Assembly: GCA_028456385.1 (NCBI GenBank)
Contig: JALNQF010000212.1
Location: 1-64,000, forward strand
Direction of reading: 5' to 3'
Origin: Ophiosphaerella korrae
Lineage: Eukaryota; Ascomycota; Dothideomycetes; Pleosporales; Phaeosphaeriaceae
DNA: 64,000 nucleotides
Shown here: positions 1-12,577 of the stretch, in pieces
How positions within the stretch are numbered: the first letter of the stretch is position 1
How the letters are laid out: every line of letters begins with the position of its first letter
The notes under the pieces: model-generated
The model's input: only the letters and a program-made list of their open reading frames with translations
Told to the model about the DNA's origin: nothing
Databases searched by the model: none
Position numbers and translations under genes: made by a program

Positions 1-449
1 TAGAAAAAATAAGATTAGAAGTTATTTTATCCTTAATAGACTAATAAATTAGTAGTCTATTTAGTAAGTTTATCTTACGTAATAAAGTTATTACTTTTTT
101 CTATTTAAATTAACTAATTAAGTAGATAACAAATATACTATAAAAATTAGGTAATATAATCTCTACTAGCCTACTAAACACTAGATAAAATAAAAATTGA
201 ATTTTATACGCTAATAAAAAGTTCTATTAGGTTAAATTTTATAAAAAAATAAGTCCTGTAAATAGTTTAAATCCTAGCTTGTATTTGATTAGTAATTAAA
301 ATTTGTAGTATACTAAAATAAAGTCCTAGATATTTTCTTTAAGATTTATGTTCGCTTATATTTTTAGCTATTATATTGGTAGAGTTATTACTAGTTAAAA
401 ACTATAACTTTTTTTTAGGCTTTTTTTCGTGTTACCCTACTATAGTAAA

Positions 450-3400
450 TAAATAAAACTAGAAGCTTATAGCTAAAGTAAGTAAAGTAGATAAATAACT
501 CTCTTAATAAGATAACTAATTAGCCTAACTCTAAGAATACCTAGCGTAATTACTACTAGACTATAACTATATTATAGAGTAATATAATACTTTAAGCTAA
601 AGAGCTACTTAGTATAAAGCTTTATAGAAAGAAGCTATAGTAAAATATAACTACTTACGCAAAGTAGTAATCTACTAAGAAGACTTAATAGCTTAATAAA
701 CTAAGCTAAAAACTTTTAACTTTAATATACTAGTGTAAAAAGATATAAAACTACTTTATACTAAGATCTTACTAAAAGGCTAGTAACCTAGCTTCCTTAA
801 AAGAGAGTTTAAACTCTAAGTACTAGTAATAGGCTACTATATTTTTAATAGAGAAGAGTTTACTCTAACTTTTTTCTTAACTAGTATCTAAGAGCTAGCC
901 TTTAATTTTTACTAGTATAAAGAATAAAAAGACTACTTTATAAAACCTCTATAATTTTTAGGTATAAGATACTATATAGATATTATATCCTTTATCTAGT
1001 CTATATATAATTAGTTTATTACTAATAGAAAAAAATATATTAGCTTATAAACCTAAGCTAACGTTATTATACGCTACTATATAGGATTAGCCTACCTATA
1101 CCTTACTATCCTAAATAGTATTACCTACCTATACTAAGAAGAATTTATAAATTTTTTTATACTTTTTTACTAATTTAGTAATATAGATATAGTAGGATTA
1201 AGAGAAGTATATTATAAAACCCTAGAAATAGCTAAATTTAGACTAGATTAACTAATCTATAAAACTACCTAGTTAGTATAGGCTAAATTCCTCTCTAAAT
1301 TTAATAATATTAGCTTTAAACTATAATAGAACTTATAGCTATATAATATCTACCTTTAAAAAAAGCTATAACCTTAGCTAATAGAAGCTACTAGTACTAC
1401 CCCTAGTATCTATAATAGCCCTACTAATTTTTAAAAGATAATCTTAATATTAGAAAATAAAGTAAATAATTATAACCTAGATATAAGCCCTAAGTAAACC
1501 TAGCTTTATACTCTAGCGCCTATAAGAGCTAAACTAAGAGTGTAGATATAAAACTTTAAAGAAAAACTAGCTATAACTCTATAAGAACTAAAATACTATT
1601 AACTATAACTAGAAGGCGTATTTAGAAGAATATACCTAACTAGTAAAAAGGCTACTATAATTAAAACTAGAAACTCTAAAATAATTTTATACTAGAGCTA
1701 TAGAAAGATAGGTATTAGGAAGCTAGACTATACTACTTATAAATAAATAAAAACTACTAGATTTAAAATACCTACTAACACTATAAACTACTATATAGCT
1801 ACTTATATAGTAATAGACTCTAAAATAGATATAGAAATAGAGGACTAATTCTTTAAATATAACCTCTAACTAGATATAGAGCTAGAACTAGAGCCTAACT
1901 TAGACTAGGACTTAGAAAATAATATTCCCTAGACCTAAAGCTTTAGCCTAGAGATTATATAAACTAGAAGAGTATAATTAACTACTAAAGTATAACCTCT
2001 AGTATAGCTATATCTTATATACTTACTTATAGAATATAGATAGTTTAGTATAAGAAACTACTAACTAATCTAATAGAAGCTAAGCTAAACTAATTCTTAT
2101 TTACTAGCTTCTTAGGTAAAGACCCTATAGTACTCTATATAGCTAGAACCCTAGCTAATAATAGAGCTAACGTAACCTTAATTTACTAAAAATTTACTTA
2201 GAAGACTATAAAATTATAAACTATCTAGCTACTTTAACTTATTATCTATAAAAGATATAATAGTTCCTTATCTAAGTCTATTACGTATTAGGTTAAGTTC
2301 TACCTATAAGTAGGTATGTATATTAAATAGACCTCTACTTATATTATTAAAAATATAAGCTAATTTAACTTTATTTTAGGATTTTAATAGTATAAGGTCT
2401 ATACTATTAAACTTAACTACTATAATAAAACGTTATTAATCTCTAATATTAACTACTAATAGTACTACTAGATAACTAATAAAATCTCCTTAGTAGTATA
2501 CTATAATACGCTTAGATATTACTCTACTATAGCTTTAAAGAAGCTAGTACTTAAACTATTATCTACTCCTATAAGGCTCCTAAGTAGGTACCTTAATAAG
2601 TATAAATAGAACTTCTTAATAGATATTTAAACTATTAGTTATTATATAATTAAGGCCTTTACTAGAAGAAGTAGATATACGCTTATAGTACTTACTTTAG
2701 ATAGAATACTACTACTAGTATACTACTATAAAGTAGCTAAAGAAGTAAATTATATATAATTTTATAAACTACTACTTATAGTAAAGCTTAAAGATATTTT
2801 GTCTATAGAACTACTCTAACTATATTAAGACCTAATACTCTATTTTAATAAGAAAGCTACTAAGGAACTTCTCTCTTATAAGCTATATAACCTAGAAATT
2901 ACCTTTAAGCTTAGCGTAAAAATCCTAGACACTAAACCTTACCTCTTTACTAGATAATAAGATAAAGTAATCTAGAAATATATCTAAAAAATAGAAAGTA
3001 AAGGCTTTATTAGTAAATATAGCTTCTTAACTAGAAATAACTTACTAATTATAGCTAAACTAGATAGTAGTTTATAAGTTTATATAGACTACTATAAGCT
3101 AAACAAATCTACTATTAAAGACTAGTACTCTATTCTATTCTTTAGAGAAATACTAGCCTACTTAAATAAAGTAAAGATTTTCTATAAATTTAATATAATA
3201 TATACCTTTTACTACTTACGTATTACTCTAAATTTAGAATAGCTAACTACTTTTATTACCTACTTTAGTATATATACTTATAAGGTAGTACCTTTTAGCT
3301 TTACTAACGTACTAGCTACCTTCTAGCGCGCTATTAACTTAGCCCTACTAGAATATTTAGATAACTTCTATACTATATATATAGACAACGTCTTAATATA

Positions 3401-6090
3401 CTCTAATAATAAAATAAACTATATCTAGTACGTTTATAAAGTACTTATATAACTAAAAGAGTAAGGCTTCTATATAGACTTTAAAAAATCTAGCTTTTAT
3501 ACTACTTTAGTTAAGTTGTTAGGTATAATTATCTCTAATAAAGGAATTATAATAGATCTCTCTAAAGTTAAAGCTATTTAAGAGTAGGAAATACTAAAGA
3601 CTACTAAAGAAGTCCTAGCCTTTCTAAGCTATACTAGATTCTTTTAGTACTTTATTAAAGATTACTTAAGCTTTACTTTACTACTTACTAAGTTAATTAA
3701 GTCTAAGGTTATTACTAAACTTACTAAAGGAGATAGGCTACTTCTTTAAAAGACTTAGTATAAGCCTTTTATAATTACTTAAAAATATATAAATACTTTT
3801 AATAAACTAAAAGCTACTTTCTAGCTAAGAGTAGTCTTACTTTACTTTAACTTCTTAAAACTAATCTATATCTAAACTAATACCTCTAGGTAGGCTTTAG
3901 GTAGAGTAATAAGCTAACTAAACTAAGATAGAATCTAATAGCTAGTTAGCTTCTTCTTAAAAAAATACACTCTAGTAGAATATAATTATAATATCTATAA
4001 CCTAGAACTTATAGCTATAATCTAAGTATTTAAAGAATAAGAACTAGAGCTTATAAGTAGTCTATATATAATCTACGTTATAATAGACTACTATAATTTA
4101 GAAACCTTTATAATAACTAAAAAGCTTAATTACTACTAGGCCTACTAGTTATTATTTCTATCCTAATTTAATTTCTATATTAAATATATACCTAGTAATA
4201 TAAATAAGGTTATAGACGCCTTAAGCTACTAACTATAAGATTACTCTATAGACAATTCTAATCTATAAGTATTAGGAGCTAACTAAATTATCTTAAGCCT
4301 TTAAGTCTTAGCCCTAGGTATAAAACTTATACTAGATATAGTAATTTATACTCTAAGCCTTATAGACCTATAAAATCTAGATAGATTTACACTAGAATAA
4401 GCTATTATAGTATATACTTACTTTTTCTATATTATAGGAATAAAACCTAAATTAGTAAACTTACTAGAGGATTTTCTACTACCTTATAATAGAGAACTAG
4501 ACCTAGAACTCTTACTATATATTGTTAACCTACGCCTAATAGAAGAATTACTAGATATAGCGTACTTAGAAGACTACGTAGCTTAAGCTATATTTACTAC
4601 TATAGATAGTAGATAATAAAAACTATTAAAAGCCTTCTATAAAGTAGGATACTACTTCTTATACGCTAATATTAGCTCTACTAGATTAAAGAAAGAAAAG
4701 CGCCTCTAGGTTAATAAAACGCGTCTATACATCCTCTTAAACGCCTATCTATACTACTAAATCTTTAATTTATACTATAACTATTAGTTAGTAAGCTATA
4801 AAGGACCTTATAGCACGCTATATCTAATATATAAGCGCTATTATTAGCCTAAGATACTCTAAGCTATTAAGTAATTTTATAATATATACTTAATCTACTA
4901 CTATATAAAGAGCTTATAAGATAGTAAACTTAGTTACTTCTAACTTATACTAATTCTCTATATACTCTAGACTAATATCTTAGTAAACTATATTTAAGCC
5001 TTACTAGCTAGTAAAAATAGTAGCTAGATTTATAAATATATCTTAGTAATTTACTACTACTTTATAAAAAGTTACTATTTCTTCCTCTATAAGTCTCTAA
5101 AACCTAAAGAAGCTACTTAATATTTTATATCTATTTTTAAGCTTTATAGAGTCCTAATAAATATTATATCTAATAAAAGGATAACCTTTATTAGCTAATT
5201 TTAGCGCTATATATATAAACGCCTCTATATTACGTAAAAGCTCTTAACTACGTACTACCTAGAAACTAATAGCTAAACTAAGCGAGTAAATTAAGCCCTA
5301 GAGATCTTTCTAAGGTAATACGTTAACTACGCGTAAGATAACTAGGTAGCCTAGCTATATATAGCTAAGTTCTAGGTAAATAATACTATTAATATATCTA
5401 TTAAGATAACTCTATTTCTTGTAGATCTAGGGTATTACCTTTGTAGTAGTATATACCCTAGTAAAAGTAATAAAGATTAACTAAACCTAGCCTAATATAA
5501 CTAACGTATATAAGCTAATAAGCTACTTAACACCTATAGTAACCTAGTAGCCTACTTTAAAGAAAAAATACTCTAGGTATAATAAGAGTAAGTAGCTTAA
5601 GCTAATACTTTTTACTAAAGTAGACTAGTATATAAAGTTAGTAACTAAGCTTATATTAGTATAGCTAATTAGAGAACTACTTAGCTAACTCTAAAATTAA
5701 ACTACTAATAAGTAAGCCTATACTTTATTAAAAGAGTTATCTATAATAGTAGAGTTTATAAGCTAGTACTACTCTAAAAAATACTAAGTAAAGGTGTATT
5801 CTTAGTTTTCTCTCTAAAACTCTTACGCCCTAGAGATTAGAAGCTTTTACTAGATTAAGACCTACTATAGCTAATCTCTATTATTATTATTAATAAAGAA
5901 ACTAGTAGTATATATAAAGAATACCTAGTAGAAGCTATCTTAGACGTACGCTTTAAAGAGCGTAGAAAATACATAAGATAGTACTACTTAGTCTACTAAA
6001 CTAGCTATAATAAACCTATATAGGAGCTAGTAGAAGAATTTATAAAATATAAAGCTACTTTTAACTTTTACTAGAACTACCTAGAGAAAG
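450..6090 (+). pseudogene. gag-pol remnant of family A Gypsy element
   Basis: RIP-broken polyprotein. The clearest segment is the reverse transcriptase at about 2,940-3,500: the fingers/palm stretch reads like VPFSFTNVLATF, followed by YIDNVLIYS in place of the usual Y-x-DD box, with the Gln of the TFQR motif now TAG. RNase H-like sequence follows at about 3,830-4,130. The integrase zinc-binding region at about 4,800-4,930 has its His and Cys positions turned to Tyr, and the integrase core covers about 4,970-5,350. A chromodomain at about 5,915-6,075 reads EYLVEAILDVRFKERRKYIR, with Trp codons now stops. The chromodomain places it among chromoviruses. Gag limits are guessed from position only. 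Confidence 0.8.
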
Positions 6091-7075
6091 CTAAACTACT
6101 AACTCTACGTATACCTAAAAAATAGAGCTCTAACAAAGACGTAACCTATTAAGGTATCTTAACCTACTATAAGTATAAAAAAGCCTCTCTAAGGCGTAAT
6201 TACTACTTTTAGCTCTTACTAGAACTACTTAGATAAGCTTAAAACTATTAATAGGCGTATAAAAGCCTCTTATAAGGTATAATTACTACTTTTAACTTTT
6301 ACTAAAACTACTTAGAGAAGCCTAAAATACTAACTATATACCTAAAATAGAGCTTAATAAAGATATAACCTAGTAAAGTACTCTAGCTATTAGTAGGCGT
6401 AAAAAGGCTCTCTAAGGCGTAATTAAAAAACTTTACTACTAGCTAAAGCTAAATTATAGTATAAAAATAGTAGGAATAGTTTACTTTAGCTAGTAAGTGT
6501 AGGACTCTTTTTAGGTTAGGGCCTACTCTACTACTATAGCTATAACTACTACGCTCTCTTATAACTAGTTACGCGTAGGTCTAGTTTACTATTATAGAAT
6601 TTACGACTAGCTACTAAATTCCTAGCTAGGGCTACTCTACGCTACTTACTCCCTAATACTTATAAATATTAGGCTTACTAGGTCCCCTATATTAATAAAC
6701 CTACTTATTATAAAGCCTATATCTATAGTAAGTACTTATATAGAGATCTAGCGCTATTAAGTTACTTAGTAGTATTAACTTTACTTTCCCTTATACTATA
6801 TATAAATACTTTTAGGTTTAATTTTATTAGTATAGAGTAGAAGTAGTAGAAAAGAGTTTATAGTTAATACGTTTTATATATTAAAGTTACGTAAGTCTTA
6901 ATTTTATACTAAAATTAGTAAAAACCTTAGCTCTATACTCTATAAATAATAATTTTAACTCTAAAAATAGTTAACTTCTTTAACTCTAACTACTACTACT
7001 ACTACCTAATAGGTATTATTAGTTAATTAGAGCCTCTTTTAAGCTCTAGGAATTTACTCTTTAAAAGGAGAGAGA

Positions 7076-7302
7076 CGTATAAAGGAGTTATCCCTTATAT
7101 CTCTTATTTTCGCACTAATATTAGTAAGTTTATAACTTACTAATATTTAACTACCTTTTTACTTTTAGTTAGCGCTTAGTAAGCTACTAGGTATATATAC
7201 CTAGTACTTACTTAGATAGCTTTATCTACTATTTACTCTTTTTAGTTAATTATTAAAACTACTTTATTAAGTTATCTTACGTAAAGTCTACCTTATATAC
7301 TT
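7076..7302 (+). repeat. Probable 3' LTR of family A, with hairpin
   Basis: Sequence after the purine-rich run gaaaaggagagaga-like stretch. It starts (C/T)GTATAAAGG and ends near CTACCTTATA, and is shared with 53,231-53,505. Inside it, 7,117-7,147 is a perfect inverted repeat: 12-base arms AATATTAGTAAG / CTTACTAATATT around a 7-base loop. The hairpin is kept in the second copy at 53,323-53,353. LTR ends are estimated from the two-copy comparison and imperfect TG...CA-like termini. No 5' LTR is available to confirm them. Confidence 0.5.
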
Positions 7303-8497
7303 AAACTTATTTAGCTACTACCTCTTACTATTTCTTCTCTCTATATTTTTTTATCTCTTTTTAAAGCTTAAATTCGTTTTTCTTTAGCTTAAAAGCTACT
7401 TATTAAATCTTAAGTAACTTTTATTAGTTTTAAATTACTTAGTTTAATATTATAGCTTACTAAGTAAGGCTCTAGATACCTACCTATAAACTTATAGGCC
7501 TAGAATATATTAAGAAGAAGTTTAAAATACGTTCTATATTATACCCTAAGATTAGTAATAATCTTACTAGTAAAAACCTTACTACTATAACTAAAGGTAA
7601 CTAAGTTTTACTATATAGAGTTTTTTTTCTACGTAGTACTCTCTTTAGAGTAGCTATTTAACCTTATACTAGTATTTTAATACTTAGTAGATCTTTATTA
7701 CTATTAAAGATATTAGTTATAGCTTTAAACTATTTTTAATTACGTTCTTAATATATTTTAGTAGGAATATTAATTACGTTATTAGAGTACTTACTCTTTT
7801 CTCTCTTTTTATTTAATAAGTATTACTATAATATATATACTAGCCTATAGTAAGATCTATAAGTACTATATTTATCTATACTATTAAACTTAAGTATATC
7901 TTAGAAATCTATTTATAGGCTACTTTAAATATATTAAGAATATATTATAAATATATTTTATAGTACTTACTTTAATATAGCCTCTAGAAGTAGAGTTTAT
8001 ATCTCTATTTTATAGCTCTTCTATCTAGCTTACTTAGCTATATTTATATATAATTCTAACCTATTCTATACGTCTTTATTTATATTACTATAATACCTTA
8101 CTATTCTAGCTATAATAACTAGGTTTTTCTTATTAATAGCCTAGTTTTAAAAAAATTAAAAATCTTTATATACTAGAATATAATTAGAACACGTTATAAA
8201 TATATTAGAGAGACTTATAAGCTAAGAGATCTAATAGTTTAAAGTACTTTTTAGCTTTTTTAGCTTTTTAGACTTACATTATATAGCTCTAAAGAGAGTC
8301 TTTTATATGTAATAAACTAGGTTTATATATAGTATTAATTATTTATATAAAGTAAACTAGATAGAACTAAGTATATAAAGCTAGTTACTATCTCTAGTCT
8401 TTACTTTATAGATTAATACTCTTTAGATATTACCTAAGGCCTAGAACGCGTTTTAATAGTATTCTAAATACGTTTAAGTAAAATATCTTACTTTCTA
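7303..8497. repeat. Unclassified RIP-mutated AT-rich sequence
   Basis: Same composition as the retroelement remains (CA and TG nearly absent, TA abundant, many stops in every frame). No domain was recognised on either strand. It probably continues beyond the inserted solo LTR into 8,953-11,030 as one older repeat. Confidence 0.5.
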
Positions 8498-8947
8498 TAT
8501 AATAGGGTTGCCTACGCTAGCTATAAGTAGCCCTTAAGGTATATTAGTAGATTAAGAGATAATAACAAAAGCTTGTATAGTAATTAGTAATAACTATAAA
8601 TAATAGTTAATTCGTGTATACAATATTAAGTATTAGCGTTCTAGGTTAGAGATTAGATTGCTAATACTATCCTAATAATACGCATTACTACTAACTATAT
8701 ACTTAGTACCTTCTTAGTACTTTGCAACTTCGTATTTACTAAGATCGCGAATTTACGAAGTTAGCTTTGTAAATTTATATTTACTAAGATCGCGAATTTA
8801 CAAAGTTATTACGTGTCTCTATTATAGTTAGTCTTCTAATTAAGTTTGTTATCCTATAGGTTATTACCCTACTTATCCTATACTTTGTTAGCAACTAAGT
8901 TAGGACTAATTAGTTCTATCTTAATTTCTCTTGTTATAACTATAATA
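8498..8947 (-). repeat. Solo LTR of Gypsy family B (450 bp)
   Basis: Homologous in reverse orientation to the LTRs at 22,233, 29,073, 36,692, 43,221 and 58,892; its right end reads CTTGTTATAACTATAATA, the complement of the TGTTATAGG...CAAG start of those LTRs. Length is 450 bp, the same as the two LTRs of the minus-strand element at 36,692-43,670. The flanking five bases, ttcta at 8,493-8,497 and tccta at 8,948-8,952, differ by one C-to-T change and fit a target-site duplication. No internal element sequence adjoins either end, so it is a solo LTR. A short open frame across its right end is antisense noise shared by sibling LTRs. Confidence 0.8.
8726..8812. repeat. Two stem-loop units, 45-bp period, inside the solo LTR
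   Basis: The core TTTACTAAGATCGCGAATTT occurs twice with a 45-base period (from 8,735 and 8,780). Unit 1 is flanked by perfect 9-base arms AACTTCGTA (8,726-8,734) and TACGAAGTT (8,754-8,762) around 19 bases. Unit 2 is flanked by perfect 11-base arms CTTTGTAAATT / AATTTACAAAG. Sister LTRs carry different repeat units at this place. The arms of unit 1 resemble loxP arms, but no recombinase or 8-base spacer is present, so this is most likely coincidence. Confidence 0.75.
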
Positions 8948-8952
8948 TCCTA

Positions 8953-11030
8953 TCTACTTACTATATATATTAATAGTAGTTTTATAGAACCTAGTTCTAT
9001 AAAAGTAATACTTACTTATAAGCTTAAAAAAGCTTATAAAGCTTAACTTATATATATTATAATAGGATATATTAGTAATAATCTAACTAAGCCTAAAGAC
9101 TAAAACTAGTTAAGAATGCGCTCTAATAGTATTTATATTTAACTTTTACGTTTATTCTATTATAAATAGAAAGTAGTTATTAAGATCTTTACCTAACTCC
9201 TACAAAGATACTTATATAATATATCTATTTAGAATATATTAAGGCTAAGTAAGATCTTTACCTATTTATTAAAGAAATAGATAATAATATTACTTAATAC
9301 GCTAGATAAGACCTACTAGATATATACTTACTTATTATAAGAGTATATTTAGAACGTATTCTAATTATATTTATACTATTTCTAAAATCTAGTACTAAGT
9401 TCTCTACTTATATATAATACTTTTAACTCCTTTATAATAAAGGAATTAGCTTAGCTTTTCTCTTTTAATAATAGTTATAATATAATCCTTAATTATAAAA
9501 GTAGTATATAGCTCTTTAATAGAATAAATACTATAGCTTAAAAGATATAATTTAAGTTAGAAAGAGTTAAGAAACTAGGCTAAATACGTTAGAAATACTT
9601 TTAAATTACGTTCTTATATAAACTTATATTTTATTAGGCTTAGAGTTAATATACGTTATAAAACTTCCTCTAAACCTTTTATATCTTTATCTTCTACTAT
9701 TAAAGGAGGTAGTAGGATATAAGTATATTTTCTAAACGTAATTATAATAAAATAGGGAGACGTCTAGATATTATTTAGAATAATAATATAGTAATAGGCC
9801 TTATAGTTATTGTATATAAGAAGGCTAAAACCTTAATTATAGTTAATATCTTTAAATATATTAGGAATATATTTATAATAGATTTAAATTTAAATTATTA
9901 ACTTACTATACTTATCTACTCTAGCTAACGTAGGCATAATAATATAATTGCGCTCTACTACCTACTCTTTAGTTAGTAAACTATACTAAAATAAATACTT
10001 AAAGTATTTAAGATCTATATCTAGATTAATACTCTAAGTAAAGTACCCCTCTATATCTTATATCTACTAGGACTAGCTTCTATATCTAATAAAGGGCTAA
10101 TACTTTCTAGCTAATAGCTAAATATATTAGTAATATATTCTTATTATAATTCTACTTCTTATATACTATACGTATCTATTATAGAATAATAAGCTTATAG
10201 TTATTATTAGGTTAGAAGTATATACCTAACTTTAAGCACTTCTATACTCTAATATAGATACTACTATATTAGTAGATATACTAAAATACGTTTAGAACTA
10301 ATTTAAAACGCGTTTAAACCTACTTTATAGCTTTTTACTTTCTACTAGTAAGATATTTCCTAAAAGTATATTAAAGTCTCTTAATTTTCTTTTAAATTTT
10401 ATTATTAATACTATAATATAAATATATTTATAAAGTATTTAAGAGATAAGAGTACTTCTTTATACTTATATAGTTATATTTCTATTTTATTATAAGTAAG
10501 TTATTAAAAAAAGATAATATTATTAGATAATTATTTATTTTAGAAGCCTTTAAATATTAAAACTAAAATATATTTAGATTATATTTATAATATATTCTAA
10601 TATAGATTTACTTATATAGCTTTCTTTAAAATCTATTTCTTTATTAGTAGTTTACTAAGCTTAGTTTTTATTATAGAAATAGTATAAGAGTACTTTTTAT
10701 TAATACTTAAAGAATATATAAGTATAGCTAGTACCTATAGTACCTTTATAGTAGAGAGAGAAAAGCCTCTACTATTACTAACTATAAATATAGTAAGAGT
10801 TTCTTATACACTAGTTAGAACGCGTTTAGAAAATATTCTAAATTACTTTACCTAGGTAAAGTCTATTATTTTATTCCTACTACTATTAACAAGAGTAGTA
10901 AATAGGTCCCTAAGCTTAAGTGTACGATCTTTATTAATATTATCTTCTCTCTAGATAATAAAAGAGTTAAATAGGCTAAATGTAGTGTCTAAGCTAGCTA
11001 TTATATTTAGAACGTACTTTTACAAGAAAT
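8953..11030. repeat. Unclassified RIP-mutated AT-rich sequence
   Basis: Continuous RIP-type sequence with no recognisable domain, LTR or terminal repeat. It ends at the short tandem array that marks the switch to normal base composition. I see no gene here. Confidence 0.5.
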
Positions 11031-11037
11031 AACTATA

Positions 11038-11121
11038 AGAAAACTCTACTTAACTATAAGAAAACTTAGCCTAACTATAGGAAAACTCGGCCTAACTATA
11101 GGAAAATTCGGCCTAACTATA
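11038..11121 (+). repeat. Four-copy 21-bp tandem repeat at the isochore boundary
   Basis: Units at 11,038-11,058, 11,059-11,079, 11,080-11,100 and 11,101-11,121, preceded by a partial unit. All end in AACTATA. Going rightward the variable part reads TCTACTTA, TTAGCCTA, TCGGCCTA, TCGGCCTA, so left copies carry more T/A at sites where right copies keep C/G. The array lies exactly at the change from RIP-mutated to gene-bearing sequence. Confidence 0.85.
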
Positions 11122-11306
11122 GGCCGAACATCGGCTGTATTACGGTGCCTCTTCTTGGTTAGGCCCATGGTATCCTTGGCAAACCCATGGTTAGATGACA
11201 TGCAACCTGATGACAAAGTAGCGTAGATTGCGCTAAACTACTTTAAGTAATCCATGACCCAACTTTAGCTTCCCCGCGCACTCTCCATACTTAGTTGGAA
11301 GCCTAA
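11122..11306 (+). promoter_or_regulatory. Short upstream region of the macrodomain gene
   Basis: 185 bases of normal composition between the tandem array and the ATG. It carries two copies of CCCATGG about 23 bases apart (11,163 and 11,184) in a short direct repeat. No clear TATA box. The promoter must lie here or reach into the RIP-mutated DNA. Confidence 0.4.
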
Positions 11307-12248
11307 ATGCTTCAAGCACGAATTACACGACTACTCTTTAGTCCGATGTCGAGCGCATACTATTTGGCGAAACCCATCGCAACCTCGACCCGAAAAACAA
11401 TGGCTCCCGTGGCCCTCGGTGACATCCCGACTCTGTCTCTGCTCTACAAGCTCAAGAAGATTGTGCCGAGCAATGACGATGCCCCACCAACATACGAGGC
11501 CTCCGCAGAGCTCAACAACAAGATCAGCGTGATCAAACAGGACATCACAACTCTCGCCGTCGACGCCATCGTCAATGCCGCCAACAAGTCGCTGCTCGGC
11601 GGCGGTGGCGTAGACGGGGCCATCCACCGCGCCGCTGGCCCAGAGCTCTATGACGAATGCGAGACGCTCGACGGCTGCGAAACCGGGAGCGCCAAGATCA
11701 CAAAAGGCTACGAGCTGCCCAGCAAGAATGTCATACACGCCGTCGGGCCTATATATTGGCAGGAGGGCAAGAGCCGTGCCGCGGAGCTCTTGGCTGGGAG
11801 CTACAGGACCAGCCTGCACTTAGCCGTCGACAATGGCTGCAGGAGCATTGCCTTTCCTGCTATAAGCACAGGCGTCTACGGCTATCCGAGCGGCGATGCG
11901 AGTCTAGTTGCCCTCGAGACAGTGCGCTCCTTTTTGCAAGAGGACAAGGCAGCTGAGTTAGATCGCGTCATCTTCTGCAACTTTCTCCAGAAGGACGAAG
12001 ATTTCTACTACAGCAACATACCTTTCTTCTTTCCTCCTGCTGAAGATGAATCAAGCGACAAACATGAGACCGCCGAACAAGAGACTACCACCGACCCCAG
12101 TCAAATACTCTCTCAGCTACCCGATGCCCCAACCGAGGATCCAGTCGATGCTGACCATGCTTTGCAGCCCTCTACCAAGAAGCAGAAGACAGACGATACA
12201 GATGATGACTTTGTCCTAGTTGACAAAGACGATGCTAACGAGCTTTGA
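11307..12248 (+). CDS. Macrodomain protein, MacroD-type ADP-ribose hydrolase
   Basis: Intronless 313-residue protein. The macro domain spans about residues 73-240 and keeps the ligand-binding landmarks: VNAAN (89-93), the glycine-rich [14 protein letters not shown] (98-111), CETGSAKIT (124-132) and [12 protein letters not shown] (183-194). MacroD-type enzymes remove ADP-ribose from proteins and deacetylate O-acetyl-ADP-ribose; the intact motifs suggest activity. The first 35 residues are rich in Arg, Ser and Ala with no acid, as in a mitochondrial presequence, although Met14 or Met32 could be the start of a cytosolic form. The tail after about 245 is acidic and disordered, with a KKQK cluster. 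The gene begins only about 185 bases from RIP-mutated repeats yet shows no RIP stops, so it is probably under selection. Confidence 0.93.
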   Translation: MLQARITRLLFSPMSSAYYLAKPIATSTRKTMAPVALGDIPTLSLLYKLKKIVPSNDDAPPTYEASAELNNKISVIKQDITTLAVDAIVNAANKSLLGGGGVDGAIHRAAGPELYDECETLDGCETGSAKITKGYELPSKNVIHAVGPIYWQEGKSRAAELLAGSYRTSLHLAVDNGCRSIAFPAISTGVYGYPSGDASLVALETVRSFLQEDKAAELDRVIFCNFLQKDEDFYYSNIPFFFPPAEDESSDKHETAEQETTTDPSQILSQLPDAPTEDPVDADHALQPSTKKQKTDDTDDDFVLVDKDDANEL

Positions 12249-12577
12249 TCGAAGGCTGAATTATAGGAAACCTTTGTAGCATTCGATTATAGTAATCATA
12301 ATTAAATAAGGTATATAATATTCTGTTCCAGACTCTATGTATTTAGATGATGGCCACCTATGTCGATAAGCCGATAGTCCTCTTCTCCCCCTGGCAGGCA
12401 CCCAATATCCGTCCTCTTGGTAAACTGAGAAAGTGGCTTTTTCAGCACGGCCCACCAACACCACGTCGCGCGTTATCCCCATCTTGACTCGCACACATCC
12501 AATACAGCTCTTCTCTCATAGCCAAAGCTAATAATTGATGCTCCTGAGTCTTCTCGTTGATACCGCGCTACTCAAAA
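12249..12577. other. Intergenic, no gene seen
   Basis: Mixed-composition sequence holding the 3' flank of the macrodomain gene and the flank of the transposase remnant. A 77-codon minus-strand open frame here resembles no family I know and has no supporting context. Confidence 0.5.

Larger units (their letters stand above)
1..7302 (+). mobile_element. RIP-degenerated Gypsy/chromovirus element (family A)
   Basis: Remains of a Ty3/Gypsy retrotransposon reading left to right; its 5' end lies at or before the window edge. Domain order is gag-like sequence, reverse transcriptase, RNase H, integrase, chromodomain, then a purine-rich stretch (7,064-7,075) and a probable LTR. Stops are frequent in all frames and sit where Gln, Arg or Trp codons are expected, as RIP produces. 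A related 3' part recurs at 52,290-53,505, and both copies diverge from each other just after about 7,302, which sets the right limit. The left LTR was not identified. No product can be made from this copy. Confidence 0.85.

Noticed and set aside
8726..8762. A true loxP-type recombination site
   Set aside because: The spacer is 19 bases instead of 8, arms match only partly, and no tyrosine recombinase is visible; kept only as a structural observation.
12261..12494. 77-codon minus-strand open frame
   Set aside because: No ATG context, domain or neighbour support.
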